DNA of 7,960 bases from an uncultured Alcaligenaceae bacterium (GCA_937952975.1 CALFXX010000009.1:1-7960); one strand, 5' to 3'. Counted from the stretch's first letter, positions 1 through 6,681 are shown. Translations and numbers: made by a program. Notes: a model not told the origin generated them from the letters alone.

Positions 1-2
1 TG

Positions 3-542
3 CAGCTTGAGTTGCGCAGCATTCAACGCACACTCGGCACCACAACAGTACTTGTGACACACGATCAGTCTGAGGCGCTTGCTTTGTCTGATCGCATTGT
101 CGTCATGAATCAAGGTAAGGTCGAGCAGATCGCCGAGCCCTTTGCCGCATACGAGCAACCGAAGTCAGAGTTTGTGGGTGGCTTTCTGGGTAAGGCTAAT
201 ATTTTTAACATTCAACCGTACGCTGTGTCGCCGACGCCTTCCATACAAATCGGTGAGGCGGTGCTTGCGCTTGAGGGTATTGCAATGCCCGCGGGCAGCG
301 TGATCGTTAGGCCCGAAAAGATTCTATTTACAGAGGCCCAGCCAAGCGCTTTGCCCGGCATCATGAGGACCCGCGTGTTTCAGGGTAATCACTGGTTATG
401 CCAGGTGAATACCTCGGTGGGTGAGGTCTTAGTGATCCGACAAAATGATGGGGTACCCGTCCCGCCTGAGGGTTCGCCAGTGCATTTGCGCTGGCGTGCG
501 CAGGATATGCGTGCAGTCATCTCTTCTACGCCGGCGGCGTAG
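3..542 (+). CDS. ABC transporter ATP-binding protein, PotA-like (C-terminal part, 5' cut by window edge)
   Basis: This is the cytoplasmic ATPase of an importer that would energise the two permeases that follow. Only about 179 residues are visible and the frame is open to the window edge, so the true start, Walker A, signature motif and Walker B lie upstream. The visible part begins just before the H-loop: the segment VTHDQSEALALSDRI contains the switch histidine, codon 60-62. The text after it (VMNQGKVEQIAEP, then a GGFLGKANIF-like segment) is typical of the junction to the C-terminal TOBE_2 regulatory domain of polyamine, iron and opine-type ATPases. A second TOBE-like stretch includes IVRPEKI. 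A TTG at position 12 could be taken as a start, but the reading frame and homology continue upstream, so it is internal. It ends in TAG, 15 bases before the first permease. The class is secure; the substrate is not known. Confidence 0.93.
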   Translation, partial: QLELRSIQRTLGTTTVLVTHDQSEALALSDRIVVMNQGKVEQIAEPFAAYEQPKSEFVGGFLGKANIFNIQPYAVSPTPSIQIGEAVLALEGIAMPAGSVIVRPEKILFTEAQPSALPGIMRTRVFQGNHWLCQVNTSVGEVLVIRQNDGVPVPPEGSPVHLRWRAQDMRAVISSTPAA

Positions 543-557
543 GCGGGCAGGCCAACG

Positions 558-1421
558 ATGAACGCAATTAAACCCACCCATGCGCCTTGGCTGTTGAGCA
601 CGCCAGCCATCGTGTTGTATGCGACATTTTTGGTGGCGCCGCTTGCCAGTGTGTTGCTGATCAGTTTTTTTAATTTCGAGTTTTACGGCGGGATAGAAGT
701 TTCTTTTTCGCTTAAAAATTATCTTGAGATCTTGACCGACAGTTATTACTACGAAGTGTTTGCGCGTACCTTCGGTGTGTCTTTGGCTGTCACACTCGCT
801 TGTGTGGTGCTGGGCACTGCCGAGGCCTACGTGCTGTCGCGGATGAGTAATCCCTGGAAAGGACTGTTTTTGATGGTGGTGTTGGGGCCGCTGTTGATTT
901 CAGTGGTGGTGCGTACCTTAGGCTGGGCACTATTGTTTGGCTCGACTGGGTTGATCAGCAAAGCCTTGCAAGCCTTAGGTCTGGCCTCTGGTCCTGTAAG
1001 TTTGATGTATTCGAATCTTGGTGTCGGGATTGCCCTCACGCACGTGATGGTGCCTTTCATGGTGATCTCGGTGTGGGCCTCTCTGCAACGCATTAACCCT
1101 TCGACTGAAGCCGCAGCCTTATCGCTGGGTGCGAGTCAGTTCACGGTCATCAGGCGTGTGATTGTGCCGCAAGTGATGCCGGGGATTTTGTCAGGGTCGA
1201 TCATGGTCTTTGCGATGTCGGCTAGCGCCTTCGCCACTCCTGCGATTGTGGGTGGACGGCGCTTAAAAACCGTTGCAACCGCAGCCTATGATGAATTTTT
1301 AAATACGCTGAACTGGCCACTGGGTGCCGCGTTAGCGATGCTCTTGCTCGTTGCGACGGTTGTCGTGCTGCTCTCGACCAATCGGTTAATCGAAAAGCGC
1401 TACGGCGCGGTTTTCAACTAA
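558..1421 (+). CDS. ABC transporter permease 1, PotB-like
   Basis: Inner-membrane permease of 287 residues, a normal length for PotB-type subunits. About six hydrophobic segments are visible, near residues 15-38, 73-95, 102-128, 154-176, 205-230 and 255-275. The cytoplasmic EAA loop that docks on the ATPase is clear at about residues 184-210 (EAAALSLGAS, then RRVIVPQVMPGI). The N-terminus has a short polar head before the first helix, as in PotB. The ATG at 558 has only a weak purine-rich site upstream (AGG at 549-551), and the gap after the ATPase stop is 15 bases, so translational coupling is likely. It should pair with the next gene as a heterodimeric channel. The PotB/PotC-type pair belongs to the polyamine/opine/phosphonate uptake group, which covers spermidine, putrescine, mannopine-type opines and 2-aminoethylphosphonate. 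The exact substrate cannot be read. Confidence 0.95.
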   Translation: MNAIKPTHAPWLLSTPAIVLYATFLVAPLASVLLISFFNFEFYGGIEVSFSLKNYLEILTDSYYYEVFARTFGVSLAVTLACVVLGTAEAYVLSRMSNPWKGLFLMVVLGPLLISVVVRTLGWALLFGSTGLISKALQALGLASGPVSLMYSNLGVGIALTHVMVPFMVISVWASLQRINPSTEAAALSLGASQFTVIRRVIVPQVMPGILSGSIMVFAMSASAFATPAIVGGRRLKTVATAAYDEFLNTLNWPLGAALAMLLLVATVVVLLSTNRLIEKRYGAVFN

Positions 1422-1426
1422 AGGAG
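1421..1426 (+). promoter_or_regulatory. Ribosome binding site of permease 2, overlapping the permease 1 stop
   Basis: AAGGAG lies 5 bases before ATG 1432, and its first base is the last base of the permease 1 TAA. This fixes the permease 2 start and implies that ribosomes finishing permease 1 are placed directly on the next site, giving coupled synthesis of the two channel halves. Confidence 0.85.
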
Positions 1427-1431
1427 CCATC

Positions 1432-2235
1432 ATGTTTTTACGCAACGGCCCCATTGGTTTGATTTTTCATACGCTATTCATTCTGTTTATTTTGGCGCCG
1501 ATTGTGATGGTCTGCGCAGTGGCGTTTACCGGCGATGGTTTTATTTCGCTGCCGGTCAATGGCCTATCGTTGCGCTGGTTCAAAGCGATTTTGAACAATC
1601 CTCGCTTTATGGATGCCTTTGTGTTCAGCTTGGGACTGGGGTTGATCTCTGCCACGATTGCTATCGTCGTTGCAGTCCCCTCTGCGCTGGCAACCGCGCG
1701 CTATCAGTTTCGGGGCCGCGAAGCGTTGATGGCATTTTTCTTGTCGCCCTTGATGATCCCGCATATTGTGCTGGGGCTGGCGTTCTTAAAATTCTTTACC
1801 AGTATCGGTGTCTCAGGCACTTATTTTGGTTTGGTGGTTGCACACACGATCGTGGTGATGCCGTATGCACTGAGGCTTGTGCTTGCGTCAGCAACCGGCC
1901 TTGATCCGTCTCTTGAGCGTGCTGCGTTATCGTTAGGTGCTTCAGCCTGGATCACTTTTCGCCGCATCGTTTTGCCGCTGATTATGCCCGGTGTGGTCAG
2001 TGGTTGGGTCATTGCCTTTATCACCAGTTTTGATGAACTGACCATGTCGATTTTTATTGCCTCGCCATCTACAACGACTTTACCTGTTCGTATTTTTTTA
2101 CATATCGAAGATACGATTGATCCTTTGGTGACCGCGGTGTCGGCGGCGTTGATTTACATCACGATGATTGCGATCTTTATCCTGGATCGCGCGGTTGGAC
2201 TCGAAAAACTATTTGTTGGAAAAGGACGCGCTTAA
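1432..2235 (+). CDS. ABC transporter permease 2, PotC-like
   Basis: Second inner-membrane permease, 267 residues, the usual size for PotC. Hydrophobic segments lie near residues 8-33, 66-88, 100-124, 130-153, 184-206 and 233-252. The EAA loop runs from about residue 162 to 187 (ERAALSLGAS, then RRIVLPLIMPGV). It is followed by SFDELTMSIFIASPSTTTLP, a stretch characteristic of PotC-like proteins. The start is fixed by a strong Shine-Dalgarno AAGGAG at 1421-1426, which overlaps the stop codon of permease 1. The stop TAA shares its last base with the ATG of the following FAD oxidoreductase. This direct overlap ties the transporter to the oxidoreductase genes in one transcript and suggests that the imported compound is the enzymes' substrate. 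Confidence 0.95.
   Translation: MFLRNGPIGLIFHTLFILFILAPIVMVCAVAFTGDGFISLPVNGLSLRWFKAILNNPRFMDAFVFSLGLGLISATIAIVVAVPSALATARYQFRGREALMAFFLSPLMIPHIVLGLAFLKFFTSIGVSGTYFGLVVAHTIVVMPYALRLVLASATGLDPSLERAALSLGASAWITFRRIVLPLIMPGVVSGWVIAFITSFDELTMSIFIASPSTTTLPVRIFLHIEDTIDPLVTAVSAALIYITMIAIFILDRAVGLEKLFVGKGRA
2222..2226 (+). promoter_or_regulatory. Ribosome binding site of the beta-subunit gene, inside the permease 2 coding region
   Basis: AAGGA sits 8 bases before ATG 2235 within the last codons of permease 2. It supports the one-base overlapping start (TAATG) rather than a downstream start such as one nearer the Rossmann motif. Confidence 0.75.
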
Positions 2236-3407
2236 TGAGCACGACAGCAGAACTTGAGGCGCTTGCCCCGCCGCGGCCGCGCCACCATAAAGGTGTGTAT
2301 GACGCTTTGGTTATTGGGGGCGGCTTGGTTGGCTCGGCCGTCGCGTTTGGTTTGCGTCAAAAGGTTGAGCACGTTGCGGTGCTCGATGAGGGCGATATTG
2401 CGTTTCGTGCCTCGCGCGGAAATTTCGGTTTGGTATGGGTGCAAAGCAAAGGCATGGGTATGCCTGCGTACGGACACTGGACGATGTCGTCGCAAGCTTT
2501 GTGGCCAGAGCTTGCGCGTTTGCTCAACGAGATTACGGGTCTAGAGGTGGGCTTAGAACAGCAAGGTGGCTTACACCCTGTGTTGAACGAAGAAGAATAC
2601 GAACAACGTATCAAGTTTATGACCACGCTCATGGGTCAACCCGGCATGGTGCAGTACGACTGGAAAATGCTCGATCACAAAGAGCTTAAAGATTTGGTGC
2701 CCGGCATTGGTCCAGAAGTGTTGGGGGCGACGCACACCTCGGTGGATGGTGTGGCAAATCCGTTAAAAATGTTGCGGGCGTTGCATACGGCGTTTGAGCG
2801 TCAAAGGGTTGATTACTTGCCCTTACATCCCGTTGGCGAGATCGAGCAAAAAAATGGCGTCTTTGAAATGACGACGCCGCATGGTGTGATTCGTGCGCAC
2901 AAGGTCGTATTGGCCTCGGGCTTAAGTAATCAAAAACTGGGCAATAAGGTGGGCCTCTCGATTCCGGTGCGGCCTCAGCGCGGCCAGATTGTGGTGCTTG
3001 AGCGCACTCGTCGTATGTTGCATACGCCGTTCAGCACGCTACGTCAGATGGATGAAGGCACTTGGCTGATTGGTGATTCGCAAGAAGAAGCCGGCTATGT
3101 CGATGGCATCGTTGGTCTGCCCGTGTTAGCGACGTTAGCCGATCGCGCCGTACGCACGATGCCTGCGCTCAAGCACGTACGCGTGGTGCGTTCTTGGTCT
3201 GCCTTGCGTGTGATGTCTAAAGATGGGTTTCCGATTTACGAACAATCTTCGACGCACCCAGGCGCGTTTGTTGCCACCTGCCATAGCGGTGTGACGTTGG
3301 CTGCCGCACACGCTTTGCGGATCGCACCCATGGTGATTGAGGGCGCGTTGCCCGAGACGATGGCTCCTTTTTCAACTCGGAGGTTTCATGTACAACAGGC
3401 TGCCTGA
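2235..3407 (+). CDS. FAD-dependent oxidoreductase, DAO fold; probable beta (catalytic) subunit of a heterotrimeric amine dehydrogenase
   Basis: Protein of 390 residues, the usual size for the FAD-binding catalytic subunit of HcnABC-, OoxAB/NooAB- and LhpBEF-type enzymes. After about 20 extra polar N-terminal residues comes the Rossmann motif VIGGGLVGSAVAFGL (Gly 28, 30, 33), with the acidic residue that binds the FAD ribose at the end of the next strand (LDEGD, about 50-54). The C-terminus has the FAD-contact signature CHSGVTLAAAHALRIAPM near 349-366, as in HcnC. Known members oxidise the C-N bond of glycine, opines or D-hydroxyproline, passing electrons through the partner subunits. The start overlaps the permease stop by one base and is preceded by AAGGA at 2222-2226. 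The next two genes encode the expected partners, which supports subunit assignment more strongly than this sequence alone. No signal peptide is seen, so it is probably cytoplasmic. The substrate is unknown; D-amino acid dehydrogenase or glycine oxidase activity are alternatives. Confidence 0.88.
   Translation: MSTTAELEALAPPRPRHHKGVYDALVIGGGLVGSAVAFGLRQKVEHVAVLDEGDIAFRASRGNFGLVWVQSKGMGMPAYGHWTMSSQALWPELARLLNEITGLEVGLEQQGGLHPVLNEEEYEQRIKFMTTLMGQPGMVQYDWKMLDHKELKDLVPGIGPEVLGATHTSVDGVANPLKMLRALHTAFERQRVDYLPLHPVGEIEQKNGVFEMTTPHGVIRAHKVVLASGLSNQKLGNKVGLSIPVRPQRGQIVVLERTRRMLHTPFSTLRQMDEGTWLIGDSQEEAGYVDGIVGLPVLATLADRAVRTMPALKHVRVVRSWSALRVMSKDGFPIYEQSSTHPGAFVATCHSGVTLAAAHALRIAPMVIEGALPETMAPFSTRRFHVQQAA
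3379..3383 (+). promoter_or_regulatory. Ribosome binding site deciding the gamma-subunit start
   Basis: GGAGG lies 4 bases before ATG 3388, inside the end of the beta-subunit gene. The frame stays open further 5' with a TTG at 3337, so this site is the main reason for choosing ATG 3388. The spacer is shorter than ideal. Confidence 0.78.
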
Positions 3408-3696
3408 AGCAGAGCAAGCCTTAGCGCTTGCGTCAGTGGTGGTGACGATTGATGGCAAGGCGGTGCAGTGCCGTGCGGGCGATAGCGTCGCGGCGGCTTT
3501 GCTCGCGGCGGGGCTTAACGAGTGCCGTGATACCGCGGTGAAAGAGGTGCCTCGTGGCCCGTTTTGTTTGATGGGGATTTGTTACGACTGCCTGGTCATG
3601 ATTGATGATCAACCGAATCAACAAGGTTGCATGATTCCCGTGCGCAGCGGTATGAAAATCGAACGTCAACAAGGTGCGCGCGAGGTGCTGGCATGA
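3388..3696 (+). CDS. Small [2Fe-2S]-binding protein (Fer2_4 type), probable gamma subunit
   Basis: A 102-residue ferredoxin-like protein, matching the small iron-sulfur subunit of HcnABC and LhpBEF and the N-terminal domain of sarcosine oxidase alpha. It has a beta-grasp start (VVVTIDGKAVQCRAGDSVAAAL, about 17-38, split here only for description) and four cluster cysteines at residues 60, 65, 68 and 81, in a C-x4-C-x2-C-x12-C arrangement within FCLMGICYDC and QQGCMIPVRSGM. Two other cysteines (28, 46) lie outside the pattern. Its role would be to carry electrons between the flavins of the beta and alpha subunits or to the acceptor. The frame is open upstream, but ATG 3388 is chosen because GGAGG at 3379-3383 precedes it and the protein then has the family's normal length. 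It overlaps the end of the beta-subunit gene by 20 bases and the alpha-subunit start by 4. Confidence 0.9.
   Translation: MYNRLPEAEQALALASVVVTIDGKAVQCRAGDSVAAALLAAGLNECRDTAVKEVPRGPFCLMGICYDCLVMIDDQPNQQGCMIPVRSGMKIERQQGAREVLA
3682..3685 (+). promoter_or_regulatory. Ribosome binding site deciding the alpha-subunit start
   Basis: GAGG with a 7-base spacer precedes ATG 3693. Because the alpha frame is open for 22 codons upstream to an ATG at 3627, this site and the ATGA stop-start overlap are what fix the start at 3693. Confidence 0.72.
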
Positions 3697-5156
3697 TCAC
3701 CACACTTCAATGTGAATTATTAGTCGTAGGCGCAGGGCCCGCCGGTTTAGCGGCGGCGACCACCGCTGCGCAACAAGGTATCTCGACGATTGTGCTAGAC
3801 GAACAGGCTGCTCCAGGTGGGCAGATCTATCGGGCGATCACCTCAACGCCAATCCGTCAGCGTAAGATTTTGGGCGATGATTATTGGCATGGTGAATCTT
3901 TGCTAGAGCCGTTCAAACAATCAGGGGCGCAGTACATTCCGGGCGCGACGGTTTGGGCCGTGGCGCAGATGACGGTGGCTGATGCCACTCAGGGCTTCGA
4001 AGTTGGTTATTCGGTGGCGGGCGAAGCACGTATGTTGCACGCCAAGCAGATTGTGTTGGCCACAGGTGCGCAAGAGCGTCCGTTTCCGATCCCAGGTTGG
4101 ACGTTGCCTGGCGTGATCACAGCGGGGGCTGCGCAAATTTTGCTGAAGTCGTCGGGGATCGTACCTGGCAAGGGTACGGTCTTGGCCGGTTGTGGCCCTT
4201 TGTTGTATCTCATTGCTTGGCAATATTTAAATGCAGGGATTAAGGTCGATGCGTTGCTCGACACCACCCCGCCAGGCCGCTTGGGCAAAGCCTTACGCCA
4301 CGCCTGGGGGTTTTTGACATCGCCCTATCTGGTTAAAGGCTTAAAGCTTTTGCGTGAGGTGAAGGCGCAGGTTCGTATCGTAAAAGGCGTGACAGCACTT
4401 GAAGCGCTGGCCGGTCATGCCCCCAATGATCAAGCCTTGCAAGGCGTTCGTTTTACTGCGGGCGGTCGCACCGAAACCTTGGCAGCTTCGCAACTACTCT
4501 TGCATCAAGGTGTGATCCCCAACATCAATCTTGCGCAAGCAGTTGGTGTCGAACAACAATGGAATGAGTTGCTCTTGTGCTGGGAGCCTAAGGTGGATGC
4601 TTGGGGCGGTACCAACGTGGCTGCCGTCAGCATTGCGGGTGATGGCGGTGGTATTGCGGGTGCCTTAGCCGCTGAGCAGCGTGGTCGTTTATCTGCGTTA
4701 CAGGTGACCCATCAGCTTGGCAAAATGACCGCGGCACAACGTGACGCCGCAAGCGCTGGGCCGCGCGCCGCGTTAATGCGTGCGGTTCAGGGGCGCGAAT
4801 TTTTCGATACGCTCTATCAGGCGCCCGAGCAGTTTCGGTTGCCGACGGGTGACACGATTGTGTGCCGTTGTGAAGAGATCACTGCTGCGCAGGTACGCGA
4901 AACCGTGAGCCTGGGTTGCCCCGGCCCGAACCAGATGAAATCTTTTTTACGCTGTGGCATGGGCCCGTGTCAGGGTCGTTTTTGTAGCGTCACGGTCACT
5001 GAGCTCATTGCACAAGAGCGCAAGGTCACTCCGCAAGAGGTCGGGCATTATCGGTTGCGTTTTCCAACCAAGCCGTTAACGCTAGGTGAGTTAGCGGCCT
5101 TGCCACAAACTGATGATTCTAAAAAAGCGGTGATTCGCTTAAAGAAGCCCGTGTAG
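3693..5156 (+). CDS. FAD/NAD(P)-fold oxidoreductase with C-terminal BFD-like [2Fe-2S] domain; probable alpha subunit
   Basis: Protein of 487 residues resembling HcnB, OoxA and the LhpBEF alpha subunit. In order: an N-terminal FAD Rossmann motif (VVGAGPAGLAAA, 11-22) with acidic LDEQ at 35-38; the family segment LATGAQERPFPIPGWTLPGV (122-141); a second dinucleotide fold starting VLAGCGPLL (163-171); the GDGGG segment near 316-320; and a C-terminal BFD-like cluster domain. The cluster cysteines are probably 391, 393, 426 and 431 (C-x-C-x32-C-x4-C), with an extra cysteine at 421 in RCGMGPCQGRFC. In the second fold the third glycine of GxGxxG is replaced by Leu 171. In a related archaeal proline dehydrogenase this domain binds ATP rather than NAD, so NAD should not be assumed as acceptor. 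The frame extends 22 codons upstream, but ATG 3693 overlaps the gamma stop (ATGA), has GAGG at 3682-3685, and puts the Rossmann motif near the N-terminus. Substrate unknown. Confidence 0.9.
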   Translation: MITTLQCELLVVGAGPAGLAAATTAAQQGISTIVLDEQAAPGGQIYRAITSTPIRQRKILGDDYWHGESLLEPFKQSGAQYIPGATVWAVAQMTVADATQGFEVGYSVAGEARMLHAKQIVLATGAQERPFPIPGWTLPGVITAGAAQILLKSSGIVPGKGTVLAGCGPLLYLIAWQYLNAGIKVDALLDTTPPGRLGKALRHAWGFLTSPYLVKGLKLLREVKAQVRIVKGVTALEALAGHAPNDQALQGVRFTAGGRTETLAASQLLLHQGVIPNINLAQAVGVEQQWNELLLCWEPKVDAWGGTNVAAVSIAGDGGGIAGALAAEQRGRLSALQVTHQLGKMTAAQRDAASAGPRAALMRAVQGREFFDTLYQAPEQFRLPTGDTIVCRCEEITAAQVRETVSLGCPGPNQMKSFLRCGMGPCQGRFCSVTVTELIAQERKVTPQEVGHYRLRFPTKPLTLGELAALPQTDDSKKAVIRLKKPV

Positions 5157-5161
5157 TCCTT

Positions 5162-5166
5162 GGGGA
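5162..5166 (+). promoter_or_regulatory. Ribosome binding site of the second FAD oxidoreductase
   Basis: GGGGA lies 9 bases before ATG 5176 in the only intergenic gap of the catabolic block (19 bases). No inverted repeat or promoter-like pair is visible in that gap, so transcription probably runs through. Confidence 0.6.
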
Positions 5167-5175
5167 AACATTGCG

Positions 5176-6333
5176 ATGACTGATCGTGCGCACTCTGCCC
5201 CTGTCATTATTATTGGCGGGGGGTTACACGGCAGTTCAACCGCCTTGCATTTGGCGCGCGCAGGCGTGCATGCGCTGGTGCTTGAAAAAAACTACATTGC
5301 TCGCCATGCATCGGGCGTCAACGCAGGCGGCGTACGCACGCTTAGCCGGCATTTGGCTGAGGTACCGTTATCGCTGGCTTCGCGTGAGATCTGGTTAAAG
5401 ATCAAAGACTGGGTCGATGATGATTGTGGCTTCGATCAAAATGGCCAAATGCGGGTTGCTGAAGATGAGGCAGACGTCGCGACCTTGCGTACGCGACTAC
5501 AAACCATGCACGAGCATGGCTACACCCACGAAGAGTGGATACACGCCGACGAGGTACGTTCGATTGTGCCGGCGATTACGCCCAGTATTCAAGGAGGGCT
5601 CATTGTGCGTGGCGATGGCTCGGCCGACCCCTACCGCACGACGCGTGCCTTCAGATTTAAAGCACAAAGCTTAGGCGCGCGGGTGATCGAGGGGATACAA
5701 GTCCACCAGCTGCAGCGCAGGGCAGGTCAGTGGCAGGTTCAGACAGATCAAGGTCTTTTTACCGCACCGATTTTGGTGAACTGTGCAGGTGCCTGGGCCG
5801 ATAAAATCGCGGCACAAATGGGTGAGCCCGTACCGCTTGAGCCCGTGGGCCCGATGATGCTGGTCACCACGCGTATGCCGCATTTTTTAGATCCAGTCGT
5901 GTTGGGTACGGGAAGGCCGCTCTCGTTTAAGCAACGCGCAAACGGCACGGTACTGATTGGCGGCGGTCGACTGGCTTATGTCGATCGCGAGCGCGACTGG
6001 AGTGAGCTTGACTTCAGGCAGTTGGCGCAAGGTGCGCGCACCGTGTGCGATTTGTTTCCGCATATGAAAAATTCGGTGATCAGCCGCGGTTGGGCCGGTA
6101 TCGAAGCCCAGATGCCAGATGGGATTCCGGTGATTGGCCCAAGCAGTACTGAACAAGACCTGTATCATGCCTTTGGTTTCTCGGCGCACGGGTTTCAGTT
6201 GGGGCCGATTGTCGGTAAGATCACCGCCGATTTAATTACAACGGGTCAAACGGCTTTACCTATTACCCCTTTTTCGATCGCGCGCTTTCAAGCGGGCGCA
6301 CCCTCACCTACACAGGAGCTTTTTCATGGCTAA
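5176..6333 (+). CDS. Second FAD-dependent oxidoreductase, DAO fold (sarcosine oxidase beta / glycine oxidase-like)
   Basis: Protein of 385 residues, normal length for stand-alone DAO-family enzymes. The Rossmann motif IIIGGGLHGSSTALHLARAG (Gly 14, 16, 19) sits at residues 11-30, followed by LEKN and the FAD-contact segment ARHASGVNAGGVRTL (42-56), typical of sarcosine oxidase beta and proline dehydrogenase-like proteins. VNCAGAWAD (201-209), GIEAQMPDGIPVIGP (308-322) and HAFGFSAHGFQLGPIVG (331-347) are the expected later FAD and active-site segments. It is clearly different in sequence from the beta subunit encoded at 2235-3407, so it is not a recent duplicate. It follows the alpha-subunit gene by 19 bases, with GGGGA at 5162-5166 as the ribosome site, and its 3' end overlaps the RidA gene by 8 bases. 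Together these suggest it makes an imine that RidA hydrolyses. Substrate unknown: N-methyl amino acids, D-amino acids or cyclic imino acids are all possible. Confidence 0.88.
   Translation: MTDRAHSAPVIIIGGGLHGSSTALHLARAGVHALVLEKNYIARHASGVNAGGVRTLSRHLAEVPLSLASREIWLKIKDWVDDDCGFDQNGQMRVAEDEADVATLRTRLQTMHEHGYTHEEWIHADEVRSIVPAITPSIQGGLIVRGDGSADPYRTTRAFRFKAQSLGARVIEGIQVHQLQRRAGQWQVQTDQGLFTAPILVNCAGAWADKIAAQMGEPVPLEPVGPMMLVTTRMPHFLDPVVLGTGRPLSFKQRANGTVLIGGGRLAYVDRERDWSELDFRQLAQGARTVCDLFPHMKNSVISRGWAGIEAQMPDGIPVIGPSSTEQDLYHAFGFSAHGFQLGPIVGKITADLITTGQTALPITPFSIARFQAGAPSPTQELFHG
6314..6318 (+). promoter_or_regulatory. Ribosome binding site of ridA, inside the preceding gene
   Basis: AGGAG with a 7-base spacer precedes ATG 6326. 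It lies within the last codons of the second FAD oxidoreductase and supports coupled translation of the two proteins. Confidence 0.85.
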
Positions 6334-6679
6334 CATTACTCGTCTAGATTCAAACGAACGCCTCAGCCGCGTGGTCATTCACGGTGACACGATTTATGTT
6401 GCGGGCATTACTGCAAGCGTCAAGGGCGACATCGTGGCGCAAACGCGCGATGTGTTTAGCAAGATTGATGGCTATCTTGCGGCTGCAGGTTCAGACAAAC
6501 ATCATCTGCTTACCGTACAAATCTGGCTTAAAGACATCACCGCTGATTTTGCTGGGATGAACAGTGTCTGGGCTGAATGGGCACCTAAAGATGCGTTACC
6601 CACACGCGCAACCGGCGAGGTGAAATTAGCTGCGCCTGATTTGTTGGTTGAAGTGATTGTTTCTGCTGCAAAAAAATAA
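6326..6679 (+). CDS. RidA family (YjgF/YER057c/UK114) enamine/imine deaminase
   Basis: A 117-residue protein of the Rid family, slightly shorter than E. coli RidA (128). It has the early strand-rich pattern VVIHGDTIYVAGITA (16-30), a central AAAGSDKHHLLTVQIWLKDI (52-71) and the C-terminal family segment. Arg 94 in LPTRATGEVKL aligns with catalytic Arg 105 of E. coli RidA, and Glu 109 aligns with Glu 120 at the same spacing, so the protein is predicted to be active. Rid proteins form cytoplasmic trimers and hydrolyse reactive enamines/imines released by amino acid dehydratases and oxidases. Similar small Rid genes sit beside D-amino acid dehydrogenases, for example in the Pseudomonas dguRABC operon. 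The ATG is preceded by AGGAG at 6314-6318 with a 7-base spacer and overlaps the preceding stop codon in ATGGCTAA. The context points to removal of the imine made by the flanking oxidoreductases. Confidence 0.93.
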   Translation: MANITRLDSNERLSRVVIHGDTIYVAGITASVKGDIVAQTRDVFSKIDGYLAAAGSDKHHLLTVQIWLKDITADFAGMNSVWAEWAPKDALPTRATGEVKLAAPDLLVEVIVSAAKK

Positions 6680-6681
6680 GC

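Noticed and set aside
3337..3387. Upstream TTG start for the gamma subunit at 3337
   Set aside because: It would add 17 residues with no family match inside the beta gene. GGAGG before ATG 3388 gives the better start.
3627..3692. Longer alpha-subunit start at ATG 3627
   Set aside because: The added 22 residues are polar and Arg-rich, with no family counterpart, and they overlap the conserved cysteine end of the gamma gene. ATG 3693 has a Shine-Dalgarno site and an ATGA overlap.
3921..4288. Two antisense open frames of 93-100 codons opposite the alpha-subunit gene
   Set aside because: They lie fully inside a well-supported gene, have no recognisable domain and are rich in Arg, His and Pro, as expected from the reverse complement of moderately GC-rich coding sequence.
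3388..5156. Assignment as hydrogen cyanide synthase (hcnAB part)
   Set aside because: The subunit types match, but gene order differs and the setting with a PotABC-type importer and RidA fits catabolism of an imported amine better. Sequence alone does not support the specific name.
5157..5175. Possible terminator or internal promoter between the alpha-subunit gene and the second oxidoreductase
   Set aside because: The 19-base gap has no inverted repeat, no T-run and no room for a -35/-10 pair. It only holds a ribosome site.
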